A stretch of 64,000 nucleotides of DNA from Rhodanobacter sp. PCA2 (GTDB lineage Bacteria; Pseudomonadota; Gammaproteobacteria; Xanthomonadales; Rhodanobacteraceae). The notes under the pieces are model-generated. The model was not told the DNA's origin. It saw only the letters and a list, made by a program, of their open reading frames with translations, and ran no database searches. Below, piece after piece: positions 1 to 8,715 of the stretch (the first letter of the stretch is position 1; every line of letters begins with the position of its first letter). The DNA is taken from contig NZ_NJIC01000047.1 in NCBI RefSeq assembly GCF_013620825.1, forward strand, positions 97,436-161,435, read 5' to 3'. Both the position numbers and the translations under genes were made by a program.

Positions 1-401
1 AAGTCGTCCACGCTGTCGGGCAGATGGTCGACCAGCATCACCGGCAGTTGCTGGCGGGCCTTTTCCACCAGTGGCATCAGCTGCTGCTGCCACAGCAGTT
101 CGGGATTGCCCAGCTCGCTGCGGAAGAAAGTGATCGCCCCGAGTATCAGCAGTATCAGCAGGCCCACCACCACCGCGCCCAGCACCGCCACCACCACCAC
201 CCGGGCGCGGTCGCCGGGGATGCGCCGCCCCAGCAGCGGCACCGCCGCCTGCACCAGCTCGTAGACCAGCAGGCCGGCCAGCAGCGCGGCGAGCAGGTGC
301 AGGTGCAGCACCAGCCACAGCCCGACACCCGCGACCACGTAGCTGACGGTGCGGATGGCAGTGGACTCGGCGCGGGGCGCGACGGGCGTCGGATCGTTCA
401 T
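1..401 (-). CDS. AI-2E family transporter, N-terminal part (runs off the window)
   Basis: Minus-strand reading frame from an ATG at 401-399 that stays open to the window edge, giving about 133 residues. It shows two hydrophobic segments (roughly residues 18-50 and 68-90) separated by a short basic stretch, then a more polar segment rich in Gln and Leu. This matches the N-terminal end of PerM/AI-2E-type permeases as I know them from Xanthomonadales. The family consists of multi-pass inner-membrane proteins, some of which move autoinducer-2 or ions. The substrate cannot be told from this part and the C-terminal half lies outside the window. The family call rests on the hydrophobic pattern and remembered similarity, so it is moderate. 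Confidence 0.6.
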   Translation of the reverse strand, partial: MNDPTPVAPRAESTAIRTVSYVVAGVGLWLVLHLHLLAALLAGLLVYELVQAAVPLLGRRIPGDRARVVVVAVLGAVVVGLLILLILGAITFFRSELGNPELLWQQQLMPLVEKARQQLPVMLVDHLPDSVDD

Positions 402-600
402 GCGGGTTCCGGCGATAACGGGGACGGCCGCCAGTCTGTCAGCCCGGCATGGCGGCAGCCAAGCCCGCCTGCCCTGTTCCGGATCGGCGCATGACCCGTA
501 CGGCCCGTCGCAACCGCCCGGCGGAGACTGCCCGGCGCTTTCATGTCACTGTCGTAAAATCCTGCAAGACTCGCGCACCCTTTCCGGAGACACCTGCCTC

Positions 601-1500
601 ATGCGCCCACACCTGCCGCTGGTTCTGGCCCTGTCCGCCCTGCTCGCCGGCTGCGCCGCCGCACCGTCGCGCCCCGCGCCCACGCCTGCACCGGAAACGG
701 CTCCGGCTCCGGCCCCGGTGGCCGCCGTCGCCGCCAACGACAATCTCAATGCCGTGGCGTGGACGCAGACCGCGATCGAGCACGACCTGATCTTCATCCA
801 GACCTTCCGCGATGCCGAGGCGCGCCTGTTGCCGGCGCTGCGCGACCCGAAGTGGGACGCGCTGTCCAAGGAGGACCGCCAGGTCTCCGCCGCCGGCCTG
901 CCGCCGGCCGTGGTGCTGGACATCGACGAAACGGTGCTGGACAACTCGCCCTACCAGGCCCGGCTGGTGAAGAGCGGCGGCCAGTACAACGAGGCCACCT
1001 GGGCCGAGTGGTGCAAGGAGGAAGCCGCCCGCGCCCTGCCGGGCGTGGTGGCCTTCACCCAGTTCGCCGCCAAGCACGGCATCGCGGTGATCTATCTCTC
1101 CAACCGCGCCAAGGACCTGGACACCGCCACCGTGGCGAACCTGCGCAAGCTGGGCCTGCCGGTGGCCGGCCCCGAGGCCTTCCTGGGCCTGGGCACCATC
1201 CTGCCCGGCTGCGAGCAGGTGGGCACCGAGAAGGGCTGCCGCCGCCAGCTGGTGAGCCGCAACTACCGCGTGCTGATGCAGTTCGGCGACCAGATCGGCG
1301 ATTTCGTCGACGTCGTCGCGAACACGGCGGCGGGTCGCAAGCAGGCGGTCGCGAACTACATGGACTGGGTCGGCACGCGCTGGTTCGTGCTGCCCAACGC
1401 CACCTACGGCTCGTGGGAGCCGGCGCTGTTCAACAACGACTGGAGCGCGCCGCTGCCCGAGCAGCGCCGTCAAAAGCTGGAAGCGCTCCGGTATAACTGA
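601..1500 (+). CDS. 5'-nucleotidase, lipoprotein e(P4) family (HAD acid phosphatase)
   Basis: Encodes 299 residues. The signal peptide ends in a lipobox (LLAGC, Cys18), followed by a Pro/Ala-rich linker, so the protein should be anchored in the outer membrane facing the periplasm. The HAD nucleophile motif VVLDIDETVLDN lies at about residues 104-115, with Asp107 and Asp109 the predicted nucleophile and general acid. A later motif (IYLSNRAKD) and a C-terminal acidic segment (FGDQIGDF) complete the class C acid phosphatase pattern. The family dephosphorylates nucleoside monophosphates and other monoesters in the periplasm, for example for NAD or nucleotide salvage. The ATG at 601 is chosen because it begins the signal peptide; a longer upstream reading frame has no such signal. 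Confidence 0.88.
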   Translation: MRPHLPLVLALSALLAGCAAAPSRPAPTPAPETAPAPAPVAAVAANDNLNAVAWTQTAIEHDLIFIQTFRDAEARLLPALRDPKWDALSKEDRQVSAAGLPPAVVLDIDETVLDNSPYQARLVKSGGQYNEATWAEWCKEEAARALPGVVAFTQFAAKHGIAVIYLSNRAKDLDTATVANLRKLGLPVAGPEAFLGLGTILPGCEQVGTEKGCRRQLVSRNYRVLMQFGDQIGDFVDVVANTAAGRKQAVANYMDWVGTRWFVLPNATYGSWEPALFNNDWSAPLPEQRRQKLEALRYN

Positions 1501-1535
1501 TTAAAAACATCGAGTTACAACGACAAACCAAAGTA

Positions 1536-1564
1536 TTGCTTTAGATTTAACGGCCAAGTAATAT
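1536..1564 (+). promoter_or_regulatory. sigma-70-type promoter inside an AT-rich island
   Basis: A -35-like TTGCTT at 1536-1541 is followed after exactly 17 bases by TAATAT at 1559-1564. It sits in a conspicuously AT-rich patch (about 1500-1568) just after the phosphatase stop codon. No protein start follows at a suitable distance, but a GC-rich hairpin with a T-run lies about 100 bases downstream, so the promoter probably serves a small RNA. Confidence 0.5.
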
Positions 1565-1570
1565 TTGTCG

Positions 1571-1670
1571 CGCCTACCTGCTGCTGACCACCGTGTTCCC
1601 GCAGGCAAGGCCATTTCCCTTCCGGCCCAGCCGGATTACCCCGTGAGGCCAACGCCCGCGGGGTTTTCTT
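1571..1670 (+). ncRNA. putative small RNA (about 100 nt)
   Basis: Predicted from context, not from a recognised family. Initiation about 7 bases after the TAATAT box would give a transcript from about 1571. It can fold into a CCTGC/GCAGG hairpin (around 1576-1604), a CCGGC/GCCGG hairpin (around 1622-1635) and a terminal ACCCCG/CGGGGT hairpin (1638-1643 with 1659-1664) followed by a TTTTCTTT run. There is no convincing open reading frame with a ribosome binding site inside it. Together with the AT-rich island this accounts for the 336-base gap between the phosphatase and the next lipoprotein gene. An alternative is that the hairpin terminates the phosphatase transcript and the promoter match is chance. 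Confidence 0.4.
1638..1670 (+). terminator. Rho-independent terminator
   Basis: ACCCCG at 1638-1643 pairs with CGGGGT at 1659-1664, followed by TTTCTTT. It would end either the phosphatase transcript or the putative small RNA starting near 1571. Confidence 0.5.
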
Positions 1671-1836
1671 TGGGCGGTGCGTTCGCCTTCGGGCCGGCCC
1701 GTCAATCGCCACGCCATCCGCGACGACAGCGCCTGCAAATTTGTGCGCCCGACGCTTGTCCCTCCCTGCCGCGCCCCGTACCCTGACCCGTCGTCGCGCC
1801 GTCGGCGCCGCCCTCCCCGTATCGCGAGACCTGCCC

Positions 1837-2766
1837 ATGCATTTCCGTCCCCTGCGCGCCCTGCTGCCCCTGCTCGCCGTGCTGGCGCTCGCCGCCTGCC
1901 ACAACAAGGACGAAGCGTCCCAGGTCGGCGGCAGCACGCCGGAAGCGGCCGTGCAGGGCTCGATCGACCTGCTCAAGGCCGGCGACTTCAACGGCCTGTG
2001 GAAGCACGCGGTGCCGGCGGCCGACTACGCCACCTTGCGCGCGGACTGGAGCCGCCATTCCGCGGAGCAGCCGTCGGTCAACGCCGCGGACAAGGCGAAA
2101 TTCGACGAGGCCGTGCACAAGCTCACCGCCCCGGACGCCGAGACCCAGCTCTACGCCGAACTGCAGCCCAAGCTGGTGCAGATGGAACAGCAGTACAAGG
2201 ACCAGCTGCCGGTGCTGATCAGCGTGGGCGACGCCCTGCTGAAGAACGGCGTGGCGCAGAACCAGAACCTGGACACCGAGCAGAAGGCCCAGGCGAACCA
2301 GTTGCTGGACGTGGTGGTGCCGTGGGCGCAGCAGGCGCCGTGGTTCGACCAGGCCAAGGCGAAGCAGGCCGTGGGCGTGGTGGTGGCCGCCGCGCGCAAG
2401 CTGGACCTCAAGAGCCCGGAGCAGCTGCGCACGATGGACTTCGACACCGCGATGGCGAAGTACACCACCGGTTACGCGGGCCTCAAGCAGGTGCTGGCGA
2501 TCTACGGCCTGCCGGTGGACGAGGCGCTGAACTCGGCCAGGCTCAGCACGCTGTCCAACAAGGACGGCCGCGCGGTGGTGAAGGTGGACTACACCCTGCT
2601 CGGCAAGCCGCTTTCCGCCGAATCGACCCTGGTGCAGCAGGACGGCCGCTGGTACAGCGAGGCGATGATCCGCAACGTGCGCGAGGCGCACGAGCGCCTG
2701 CAGCAGCCGGCCACCGCCGGCGACACGGTGCTGCCGGCCGGCGCCGGCTCCGTCGCCAGCCCCTGA
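1837..2766 (+). CDS. uncharacterised lipoprotein
   Basis: Encodes 309 residues and begins with a short signal peptide ending in a lipobox (LALAAC, Cys21). The ATG at 1837 is preferred over one 96 bases upstream because only it places the hydrophobic stretch at the N-terminus. The mature part is helical and charged, beginning with a segment of the type TPEAAVQGSIDLLKAGDF. I recall this opening from periplasmic lipoproteins with DUF4878/NTF2-like or DUF6694-like domains, but I do not recognise a function. The C-terminal 30 residues are Ala/Gly/Thr rich. A GC-rich hairpin follows the stop codon. No operon partner is evident: the upstream gap carries the putative small RNA, and plsB starts 99 bases downstream. 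Confidence 0.8.
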   Translation: MHFRPLRALLPLLAVLALAACHNKDEASQVGGSTPEAAVQGSIDLLKAGDFNGLWKHAVPAADYATLRADWSRHSAEQPSVNAADKAKFDEAVHKLTAPDAETQLYAELQPKLVQMEQQYKDQLPVLISVGDALLKNGVAQNQNLDTEQKAQANQLLDVVVPWAQQAPWFDQAKAKQAVGVVVAAARKLDLKSPEQLRTMDFDTAMAKYTTGYAGLKQVLAIYGLPVDEALNSARLSTLSNKDGRAVVKVDYTLLGKPLSAESTLVQQDGRWYSEAMIRNVREAHERLQQPATAGDTVLPAGAGSVASP

Positions 2767-2775
2767 GGATTCGCC

Positions 2776-2804
2776 GTCCCCGGCGCCGCGAACGGCGCCG
2801 GGAC
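2776..2804 (+). terminator. GC-rich hairpin after the lipoprotein gene
   Basis: Nine-base perfect arms CCCGGCGCC (2779-2787) and GGCGCCGGG (2794-2802), extended by GT and AC flanks, lie 12 bases after the stop codon. There is no T-run, so this may be a weak or Rho-assisted terminator rather than an intrinsic one. Confidence 0.35.
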
Positions 2805-2865
2805 GAGGATGCGTTCTCCACACGCCCGGGCATGGTTTCAACGGGCAAGCCGATAGAATAGGCGG

Positions 2866-5571
2866 ATGCAGAACATTTCCACCGCGGACACCCCCCGTCG
2901 CCGCACCCCCTGGTGGTTCCACCTGGCCGGGCAGCTGCTGCAACCCTGGGTGCGCATCCGCCGCGATCCGGCCGAACCCACCACCTTGCTCAAGGCCGGC
3001 GTGCCGGTGTGCTACGTGATCGAGCGCGACGGCTTTTCCGACGCGCTGATCCTCGACCGCGCCTGCCGCGAGGCCGGCCTGCCCGGCCCGTTGCAGCCGC
3101 TGGCCGGCACGCGCCGCAAGCGCTCGGTGTTCGCGCTGATGCGCCGCGACGGCTGGCTGTTCGGGCGCAAGCGCCACCGCTCGCCGAACGAGCCGCTGGG
3201 GCAGCTGGTGCATTCGCTGGAAGGCATGCCCGACCGCGACATCCAGATCGTGCCGGTGTCGATCTACGTGGGCCGCGCGCCGACCCGCGACTCCGGCTGG
3301 TTCAGCGTGCTGTTCTCCGAGAACTGGGTGATGGTGGGCCGCTTCAGCCGCCTGCTGGCGCTGCTGCTGAACGGCCGCGACACCGTGGTGCATTTCGCCA
3401 CGCCGGTGTCGCTGCGCGAGGTGCTGGCCGAGTCCGGCGAGCTGCCGCCGCCGCGCTTCGCGCGCAAGCTGGCGCGCGTGCTGCGCACCCACTTCCGGCG
3501 CATCCGCGCCGCGGTGATCGGCCCCGACCTCTCGCACCGCCGCACCGTGGTGGACGACGTGCTGCGCGCCGAGCCGGTGCGCGCGGCGATCGCCGCCACC
3601 GCGGCCAAGGAGAAGATCAGCAAGGCCAAGGCCTGGCGCCAGGCGCAGAAGATGATGCTGGAGATCGCCGCCGACTACTCGCACCCGGTGGTGCGCTCAG
3701 TGTCGTTCCTGCTGTCCAACTTCTGGAACAAGCTGTACGACGGCATCGCGATGCACCACTTCGACAAGGCCCGCGCCGCCGCGCCGGGCTACGAGGTGGT
3801 GTACGTGCCCAGCCACCGCAGCCACACCGACTACCTGCTGCTGAGCTACCAGCTGCACATGTCCGGCGTGGTGCCGCCGCACATCGCCGCGGGCGTGAAC
3901 CTCAACCTGCCGCTGATCGGCCCCATCCTGCGCCGCGGCGGCGCGTTCTTCATGCGCCGCACGTTCAAGGGCAACGCGATGTACTCGGTGATCTTCAACG
4001 AGTACATGGCGCAGCTGATCGACCGCGGCGTGCCGATGGAATACTTCATCGAGGGCGGCCGCTCGCGCACCGGCCGGCTGCTGGCGCCGCGCGCCGGCAT
4101 GCTGGTGATGACGGTCCGCGCGTTCCTGCGCGCGCCGCGCCGGCCGGTGCTGTTCCAGCCGGTGTACGTCGGCTACGAGAAGCTGATGGAGGGCAAGAGC
4201 TACGCCGGCGAGCTCAGCGGCCAGCCCAAGGAGAAGGAATCCCTGATCGGCCTGCTCAAGGGCCTCAAGGTGCTGCGCCAGCGCTACGGCCACGTGGCGC
4301 TGAACTTCGGCGAGCCGATCGAGCTGACCCCGCTGCTGGACGCGGCCAGCGCCGACTGGCGCAGCGCCGGCGGCGACCCCGACACCCGCCCCGAATGGCT
4401 GAGCGGCGTGATCGACCGGCTGGCCGAGAAGATCCAGGTCAACGTCAACCGCGCTGCCGACGTCAACCCGATCAACCTGCTCGCGCTGACCCTGCTGGCC
4501 ACGCCCAAGCACGCGATGGCCGAGGGCGACCTGCTGGCGCAGCTGGAGCTCACCAAGTCGCTGCTGCAGGAGCTGCCCTACTCCGACCGCATCACGCTGA
4601 CCCCGATGGACCCGGCCGGCATCATCGCCTACGGCGAGCAGATGGGCTGGATCCGCCGCATCCGGCATCCGCTGGGCGACGTGCTGGACGTGGAAGGCGA
4701 GCAGGCGGTGCTGCTCAGCTACTTCCGCAACAACGTGCTGCACCTGATGGCGCTCGCTGCCTGGGTGGCCTGCTGCTTCCTCAACAACCGGCGCATGTCG
4801 CGCGCCTCGGTGCAGCGGCTGGGCCGCATCATCTATCCGTTCCTGCAGGGCGAACTGTTCCTGCCCTGGGACGAGGCGGGTTTCGGCGCGCAGCTGCAGG
4901 CCACCATCGACTTCTTCGTGCGCCGCGGCCTGCTCGAGGCCACCGGCGACGGCCGCATGCTGGAGCGCGGCCCCGGCCAGGAGGACGGCGCGTTCCAGCT
5001 CAAGGTGATCGCCCGCAGCCTGATCCAGGCGTTCGAGCGCTACTACATCGCGATCGCCGCGCTGGTGAAGCACGGCCCGCACACGCTCTCCAGCGGCGAG
5101 CTGGAAACCACCTGCACGCTCACCGCGCAGCGGCTGGCCCTGCTCAACGAGCTCAGCGCGCCGGAGTTCTTCGACAAGGCGCTGTTCCGCGGCTTCATCC
5201 AGAAACTGCGCGAGCGCCGCATCGTCTGGAACGACGACAACGGCAAGCTCGACTACGACAGCTCGCTGGAAGACATGGTGCGCGACGCGCGGGTGATCCT
5301 GTCGCGCGAGATGCGCCACTCCATCCTCAAGATCACGCCGGGCGGCGAACGCGATGCCGCCGCCGAGGAGGCGCTTCCCGAAGCCGCGACCGCGACCGCC
5401 GCATCGCCCGAACCGCCGGTGCAGGCCGCCGACGCCGGCGCGGAACTGCACCAGCGCCATGTGGCGGCCGAGCAGGCCAGCCACCAGGCCGCGCCGCCCC
5501 CCGCGGAGACCGCCGACGCCGACGCCACCACCGGCGAACAGGAAGGCACGCAGCGCGACCTGCCGCTGTAG
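2866..5571 (+). CDS. plsB: glycerol-3-phosphate 1-O-acyltransferase PlsB
   Basis: Encodes 901 residues and is full length for PlsB, with an extra C-terminal tail. It transfers an acyl chain from acyl-ACP or acyl-CoA to position 1 of glycerol 3-phosphate at the inner membrane, the first step of phospholipid synthesis. The four acyltransferase blocks are visible: HRSHTD (His317-Asp322, catalytic HX4D), [25 protein letters not shown] and [13 protein letters not shown]. The last 80 or so residues are Ala/Glu/Pro rich and low in complexity, beyond the usual PlsB end. ubiE follows after 38 bases and may be co-transcribed. Other lipid genes in the window are pssA and a lysophospholipid acyltransferase. 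Confidence 0.96.
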   Translation: MQNISTADTPRRRTPWWFHLAGQLLQPWVRIRRDPAEPTTLLKAGVPVCYVIERDGFSDALILDRACREAGLPGPLQPLAGTRRKRSVFALMRRDGWLFGRKRHRSPNEPLGQLVHSLEGMPDRDIQIVPVSIYVGRAPTRDSGWFSVLFSENWVMVGRFSRLLALLLNGRDTVVHFATPVSLREVLAESGELPPPRFARKLARVLRTHFRRIRAAVIGPDLSHRRTVVDDVLRAEPVRAAIAATAAKEKISKAKAWRQAQKMMLEIAADYSHPVVRSVSFLLSNFWNKLYDGIAMHHFDKARAAAPGYEVVYVPSHRSHTDYLLLSYQLHMSGVVPPHIAAGVNLNLPLIGPILRRGGAFFMRRTFKGNAMYSVIFNEYMAQLIDRGVPMEYFIEGGRSRTGRLLAPRAGMLVMTVRAFLRAPRRPVLFQPVYVGYEKLMEGKSYAGELSGQPKEKESLIGLLKGLKVLRQRYGHVALNFGEPIELTPLLDAASADWRSAGGDPDTRPEWLSGVIDRLAEKIQVNVNRAADVNPINLLALTLLATPKHAMAEGDLLAQLELTKSLLQELPYSDRITLTPMDPAGIIAYGEQMGWIRRIRHPLGDVLDVEGEQAVLLSYFRNNVLHLMALAAWVACCFLNNRRMSRASVQRLGRIIYPFLQGELFLPWDEAGFGAQLQATIDFFVRRGLLEATGDGRMLERGPGQEDGAFQLKVIARSLIQAFERYYIAIAALVKHGPHTLSSGELETTCTLTAQRLALLNELSAPEFFDKALFRGFIQKLRERRIVWNDDNGKLDYDSSLEDMVRDARVILSREMRHSILKITPGGERDAAAEEALPEAATATAASPEPPVQAADAGAELHQRHVAAEQASHQAAPPPAETADADATTGEQEGTQRDLPL

Positions 5572-5609
5572 CCGCCTGTTCCCACCCCTTCACCGGACCG
5601 CATGACGCC

Positions 5610-6359
5610 ATGAACGAGCAGCCCACCACCCACTTCGGATACCGCGACGTGCCCGTCGCCGACAAGCAGAAGCTGGTCGGCCAGGTGTTCACCTCGGTCG
5701 CCCGCAACTACGACCTGATGAACGACCTGATGTCGTTCGGCATCCACCGGCTGTGGAAGCGCCACTTCGTGGCCGTCAGCGGCGTGCGCAAGGGCGACCG
5801 CGTGCTGGACCTCGCCGGCGGCACCGGCGACATCGCCGCCCTGCTGAAGCCGGTGGTGGGCGAGCAGGGCGAGGTCGTCGTCGGCGACATCAACGCCGCG
5901 ATGCTCGGCGTGGGCCGCGACCGCCTCACCGACCGCGGCCTGGTCGGCGGCCTGCGCTGGGCGCAGCTCAACGCCGAATGCCTGCCCTTTCCCGACAACA
6001 GCTTCGATGCGGTGACCATGGCCTTCGGCCTGCGCAACGTCACCGACAAGGACAAGGCGCTGGCCGACATCTGCCGCGTGCTCAAGCCCGGCGGCCGCGC
6101 CCTGGTGCTGGAGTTCTCGCGCGTGCAGAGCGAGCTGTTCAACAAGCTCTACGACTTCCACTCGTTCAAGGTGCTGCCGAAGCTCGGCCGGCTGTTCGCC
6201 GGCGACGCCGACAGCTACCAGTACCTCGCCGAATCCATCCGCAAGCACCCGGACCAGGAAACGCTGAAGGGCATGATGGAGCGCGCCGGCTTCGGCCGGG
6301 TCGAGGTGCGCAACCTCAGCAACGGCATCGTGGCGATCCACCGGGCCTACAAGTTCTGA
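5610..6359 (+). CDS. ubiE: ubiquinone/menaquinone biosynthesis C-methyltransferase UbiE
   Basis: Encodes 249 residues, the usual UbiE length. It methylates 2-polyprenyl-6-methoxy-1,4-benzoquinol (and demethylmenaquinol where present) using S-adenosylmethionine. Visible family features are [28 protein letters not shown] near the N-terminus, the SAM-binding motif [11 protein letters not shown] (about 65-75), [10 protein letters not shown], and the C-terminal [14 protein letters not shown]. The ATG at 5610 is chosen for its match to the family start. It lies just downstream of plsB and 10 bases upstream of the next gene. It is one of four ubiquinone genes in this window, with ubiJ, ubiB and ubiK. 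Confidence 0.96.
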   Translation: MNEQPTTHFGYRDVPVADKQKLVGQVFTSVARNYDLMNDLMSFGIHRLWKRHFVAVSGVRKGDRVLDLAGGTGDIAALLKPVVGEQGEVVVGDINAAMLGVGRDRLTDRGLVGGLRWAQLNAECLPFPDNSFDAVTMAFGLRNVTDKDKALADICRVLKPGGRALVLEFSRVQSELFNKLYDFHSFKVLPKLGRLFAGDADSYQYLAESIRKHPDQETLKGMMERAGFGRVEVRNLSNGIVAIHRAYKF

Positions 6360-6369
6360 GGGACGACGC

Positions 6370-7008
6370 ATGAGCCACGGCGCACAACAACTCGAACGGC
6401 TGAAGACGTTCTCCGACGGCGTGTTCGCGATCGCGATCACGCTGCTGGTGATCGAGGTGCATGTGCCGCGGCTGGACACGCTCGACGACGGCGCCTACCT
6501 CGCCGCGCTGGCGAACCTGCTGCCCAGCTTCATGGGCTTCATCCTGAGCTTCCTCGCCATCGGCGCGCTGTGGATCGCGCACCACCGGATGTTCGGCGTG
6601 CTGGCCGGCTACGAGCCCAGGCTGATGTGGCCGAACATGCTGCTGCTGATGGTGATCGCGTTCATGCCGTTCGCCACCGCGCTGATGAGCTCCAACCCGC
6701 TGGCGCGCGTGCCGGAGGTGTTCTACTCGTCCACCCTGCTGGCCGCCGGATTGCTGCAGCTGTGCCTGTTCCAGCTCGCGCTGCGGCCCGGGCGGATCCG
6801 CGACGGCGCGCCGCCGGAAGAGGTCAACGCGCTGCGCTGGCGCACGCTGGCGCTGCCCACGGCGGCCACCGCCGCCTTGCTGGCCGCGCCGCACATCCCG
6901 GGCAAGAACAACATCCTGCTGCTGGCCATCCCCTTGCTCGCCCGCATCTACGCCGCGGTCGGCCGCCGCCGCGCCCTGCGGCGGATGAACGCGGCCGTGC
7001 CCGACTGA
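6370..7008 (+). CDS. TMEM175 family (DUF1211) membrane protein, possible potassium channel
   Basis: Encodes 212 residues. It has the family signature FSDGVFAIAITLLVIE at about residues 16-31, with the FSDGVFAIA core that lines the pore in bacterial TMEM175 proteins. About six transmembrane segments are apparent, which is the usual bacterial single-repeat form that assembles as a tetramer. Bacterial members conduct potassium with low selectivity. The gene begins 10 bases after ubiE in the same orientation, so it may be co-transcribed, although no functional link is known. An FNR/Anr box follows its stop codon. Confidence 0.88.
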   Translation: MSHGAQQLERLKTFSDGVFAIAITLLVIEVHVPRLDTLDDGAYLAALANLLPSFMGFILSFLAIGALWIAHHRMFGVLAGYEPRLMWPNMLLLMVIAFMPFATALMSSNPLARVPEVFYSSTLLAAGLLQLCLFQLALRPGRIRDGAPPEEVNALRWRTLALPTAATAALLAAPHIPGKNNILLLAIPLLARIYAAVGRRRALRRMNAAVPD

Positions 7009-7016
7009 CGGCACGG

Positions 7017-7058
7017 TTGATCCAGATCAGTGGCCGGGCGCGGGGCCGGGCCTATGTT
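7017..7058 (+). promoter_or_regulatory. FNR/Anr-type class II promoter
   Basis: TTGATCCAGATCAG at 7017-7030 matches the FNR/Anr/Dnr consensus TTGAT-N4-ATCAA in nine of ten half-site bases. A TATGTT -10 box lies at 7053-7058, which predicts a start near 7065. The centre of the box (7023.5) would then be at about -41.5, exactly the class II activator position. It should make the DUF2249 and FmdE-like genes respond to low oxygen or nitric oxide. Confidence 0.65.
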
Positions 7059-7087
7059 GGTGCTCCCTTTCCAGCGAGCACGCAGCG

Positions 7088-7354
7088 ATGTCCTCCGACA
7101 CGGTCTTCGAGCAGCACACCCATCTTTTCGACGCCCGCGGCGTGGCGCGGCGCTTCCGCCACTCGGCGATCTTCGGCGCGATCGGCGCGCTGCGCTCGGG
7201 CGAGACGATGCGCTTCGTCAACGACCACGACCCGATTCCGCTGATCGCCCAGCTGCGCGAGCGCCTCGGCGACCACCTCACCGTGACCTACCGCCAGCGC
7301 GACGCCGACGCGGTGGTGATCGACTTCGGCATCGTCGGCCTGCCGGAGGACTGA
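7088..7354 (+). CDS. DUF2249 domain protein
   Basis: Encodes 88 residues of the TusA-like DUF2249 fold, with the family pattern FDARGV...RHSAIFGAIGALRSGETMRFVNDHDPIPL. Such proteins are often encoded next to hemerythrin, nitrite reductase or nitric oxide genes and are controlled by FNR or Dnr; their biochemical role is unresolved. A class II FNR/Anr box lies directly upstream, so expression is probably induced when oxygen is low. The stop codon overlaps the start of the next gene (TGATG at 7352-7356), so the two are translationally coupled. Confidence 0.85.
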   Translation: MSSDTVFEQHTHLFDARGVARRFRHSAIFGAIGALRSGETMRFVNDHDPIPLIAQLRERLGDHLTVTYRQRDADAVVIDFGIVGLPED

Positions 7355-7968
7355 TGCACCACCCGGCGTTCTTCGACGTCGCGCCACGCATCCTGGTGCG
7401 CGACCCGCTGGCCGAGCTGCTGGGCGCCGCCGAGGGCGGCCTGCTCGAATACCGCTACATCGACGCGGTGCGGCTGGCCGGCCACTCCTGTCCCACCGTG
7501 GCCGGCGCGTGGCTGACGGCGCGCGCAGCGCTGCGCGCCCTGTATCCCGACGAACCGGCCGAGCGCGGCGGCATTGCGGTGCGCATGCCGGCGCCGGCCA
7601 GCGAGGGCGTCACCGGCGTGATCGCGCAGGTACTCACCCTGGTCACCGGCGCCGCGGCCGACAACGGCTTCCACGGCATCCGCGGCCGCTACGCGCGGTA
7701 CGGCCTGATGCACTTCGCGGATGCGCCGGACGGCCAGCCCATACGCTTCGACCGCCGCGACAACGGCACGGCGGTCGCGGTGGAACTGGATCTGGCCAGC
7801 GTGCCGCCCGCGCGGGAAACGCTGGCGCTGATGGGCGCGGCGATGCAGCCGGACGCCACCGCCGCGCAGCGCGCCGCGTTCGGCACGGCGTGGCAGGAAC
7901 GCGTGCGCCGCCTGCTGCTGGAACACGCCGACGACCCCGCCGTGGTGCGCGTGCGGCTGCTGGCCTGA
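7354..7968 (+). CDS. FmdE-like protein (formylmethanofuran dehydrogenase subunit E family)
   Basis: Encodes 204 residues from an ATG that overlaps the preceding stop codon by one base. The segment RLAGHSCPTVAGAWLTARAALRALYP (about residues 35-60) carries the GHxCP motif of FmdE-type proteins, in which His and Cys bind zinc or another metal. The organism is not a methanogen, so the usual operon-derived family name does not describe its role. Bacterial homologues accompany molybdenum enzymes and anaerobic respiration genes. Coupling to the DUF2249 gene behind an FNR/Anr box suggests a function in low-oxygen or nitrogen-oxide metabolism. The family call rests on one motif and on context. Confidence 0.55.
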   Translation: MHHPAFFDVAPRILVRDPLAELLGAAEGGLLEYRYIDAVRLAGHSCPTVAGAWLTARAALRALYPDEPAERGGIAVRMPAPASEGVTGVIAQVLTLVTGAAADNGFHGIRGRYARYGLMHFADAPDGQPIRFDRRDNGTAVAVELDLASVPPARETLALMGAAMQPDATAAQRAAFGTAWQERVRRLLLEHADDPAVVRVRLLA

Positions 7969-7996
7969 GCCCGCGACGCGCCCCGCGGCCGGCGGC

Positions 7997-8686
7997 TCAG
8001 GACGCGCGCAGATCCTGCAGCACGGCGCCCGCGCGACGCGCCTCCTCCTCGTGCTCCGGATCGCGCCAGGGCTCGGCCAGCGCCGCGGCGTACCACTCGC
8101 GCATCGCGGGCAGGTCGAGCAGGCGCTGCACGTAGGCCATCGCGGCAGCGCCCGGCTGCAGGCCGTAGCTCTGGATGCGGAAGGCCACCGGCGCGTAGAA
8201 CGCATCCACCGCGGTGAAGGCCTTGCCGGCGAGGAAGGGCCCGCCGAAGCGCGCGAGTCCCTCGTTCCACAATTCGTCGATGCGCGCCACGTCCTTGCGC
8301 AGCGCCTCGGCGGGTGCATCGATGCGCACGCGGACGCCGCAGTTCATCGTGCAGGCGTTGCGCAGCGCGGAAAAGCCGGAATGCATCTCGGCGGCGGCGC
8401 AACGCGCCCACGCGCGGGCCTGGGCATCCGCCGGCCACACGCCGGGATGGCGCTCGGCCACGTATTCGGCGATCGCCAGCGAATCCCACACCACGGTGTC
8501 GCCGTCGCGCAGGCACGGCACCTTGCCGGTGGGCGAGAACGCGCGGAACGCGTCCCAGTTCACGCCGGCGCCGCCGACGAAGGGCACCAGCTTCTCGTCG
8601 AACGGAATGCCCAGCCCGCGCAGCAGCACCCACGGGCGCAGCGACCACGACGAGTAGTTCTTGTTGGCGATCCAGAGCTGGTACAC
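7997..8686 (-). CDS. glutathione S-transferase family protein
   Basis: Encodes 229 residues and reads from a GTG start, chosen because AAGGAG lies six bases upstream and the protein then begins VYQLWIANKNYSSWSLRPW, a typical GST N-terminus. The thioredoxin-like domain (1-80) contains SPTGKVPCL with the cis-Pro and the glutathione-binding DSLAIAEYV (about 68-76). An all-helical domain follows. The gene is convergent with the FmdE-like gene, with 28 bases between stop codons. An EamA exporter gene starts 29 bases upstream of it on the same strand, so the two may be co-transcribed. Substrate unknown. Confidence 0.85.
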   Translation of the reverse strand: MYQLWIANKNYSSWSLRPWVLLRGLGIPFDEKLVPFVGGAGVNWDAFRAFSPTGKVPCLRDGDTVVWDSLAIAEYVAERHPGVWPADAQARAWARCAAAEMHSGFSALRNACTMNCGVRVRIDAPAEALRKDVARIDELWNEGLARFGGPFLAGKAFTAVDAFYAPVAFRIQSYGLQPGAAAMAYVQRLLDLPAMREWYAAALAEPWRDPEHEEEARRAGAVLQDLRAS

Positions 8687-8715
8687 GCGGCACTCCTTGT
8701 ACGGGGGAGAAACGT

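Noticed and set aside
1571..1670. Possible signal recognition particle RNA on the minus strand (a GGAAGGG stretch and a GCGGGAACA stretch resemble Pseudomonas 4.5S RNA).
   Set aside because: The invariant AGCAG part of the SRP core loop and the matching GUCAGG side are missing, and the promoter and terminator point to the plus strand.
5253..6479. Long minus-strand open frames opposite plsB, ubiE, the M16 peptidase and other high-GC genes.
   Set aside because: They are shadows caused by high third-position GC; the opposite strands carry complete family motifs and the shadow products are low-complexity His/Gln/Arg-rich strings.
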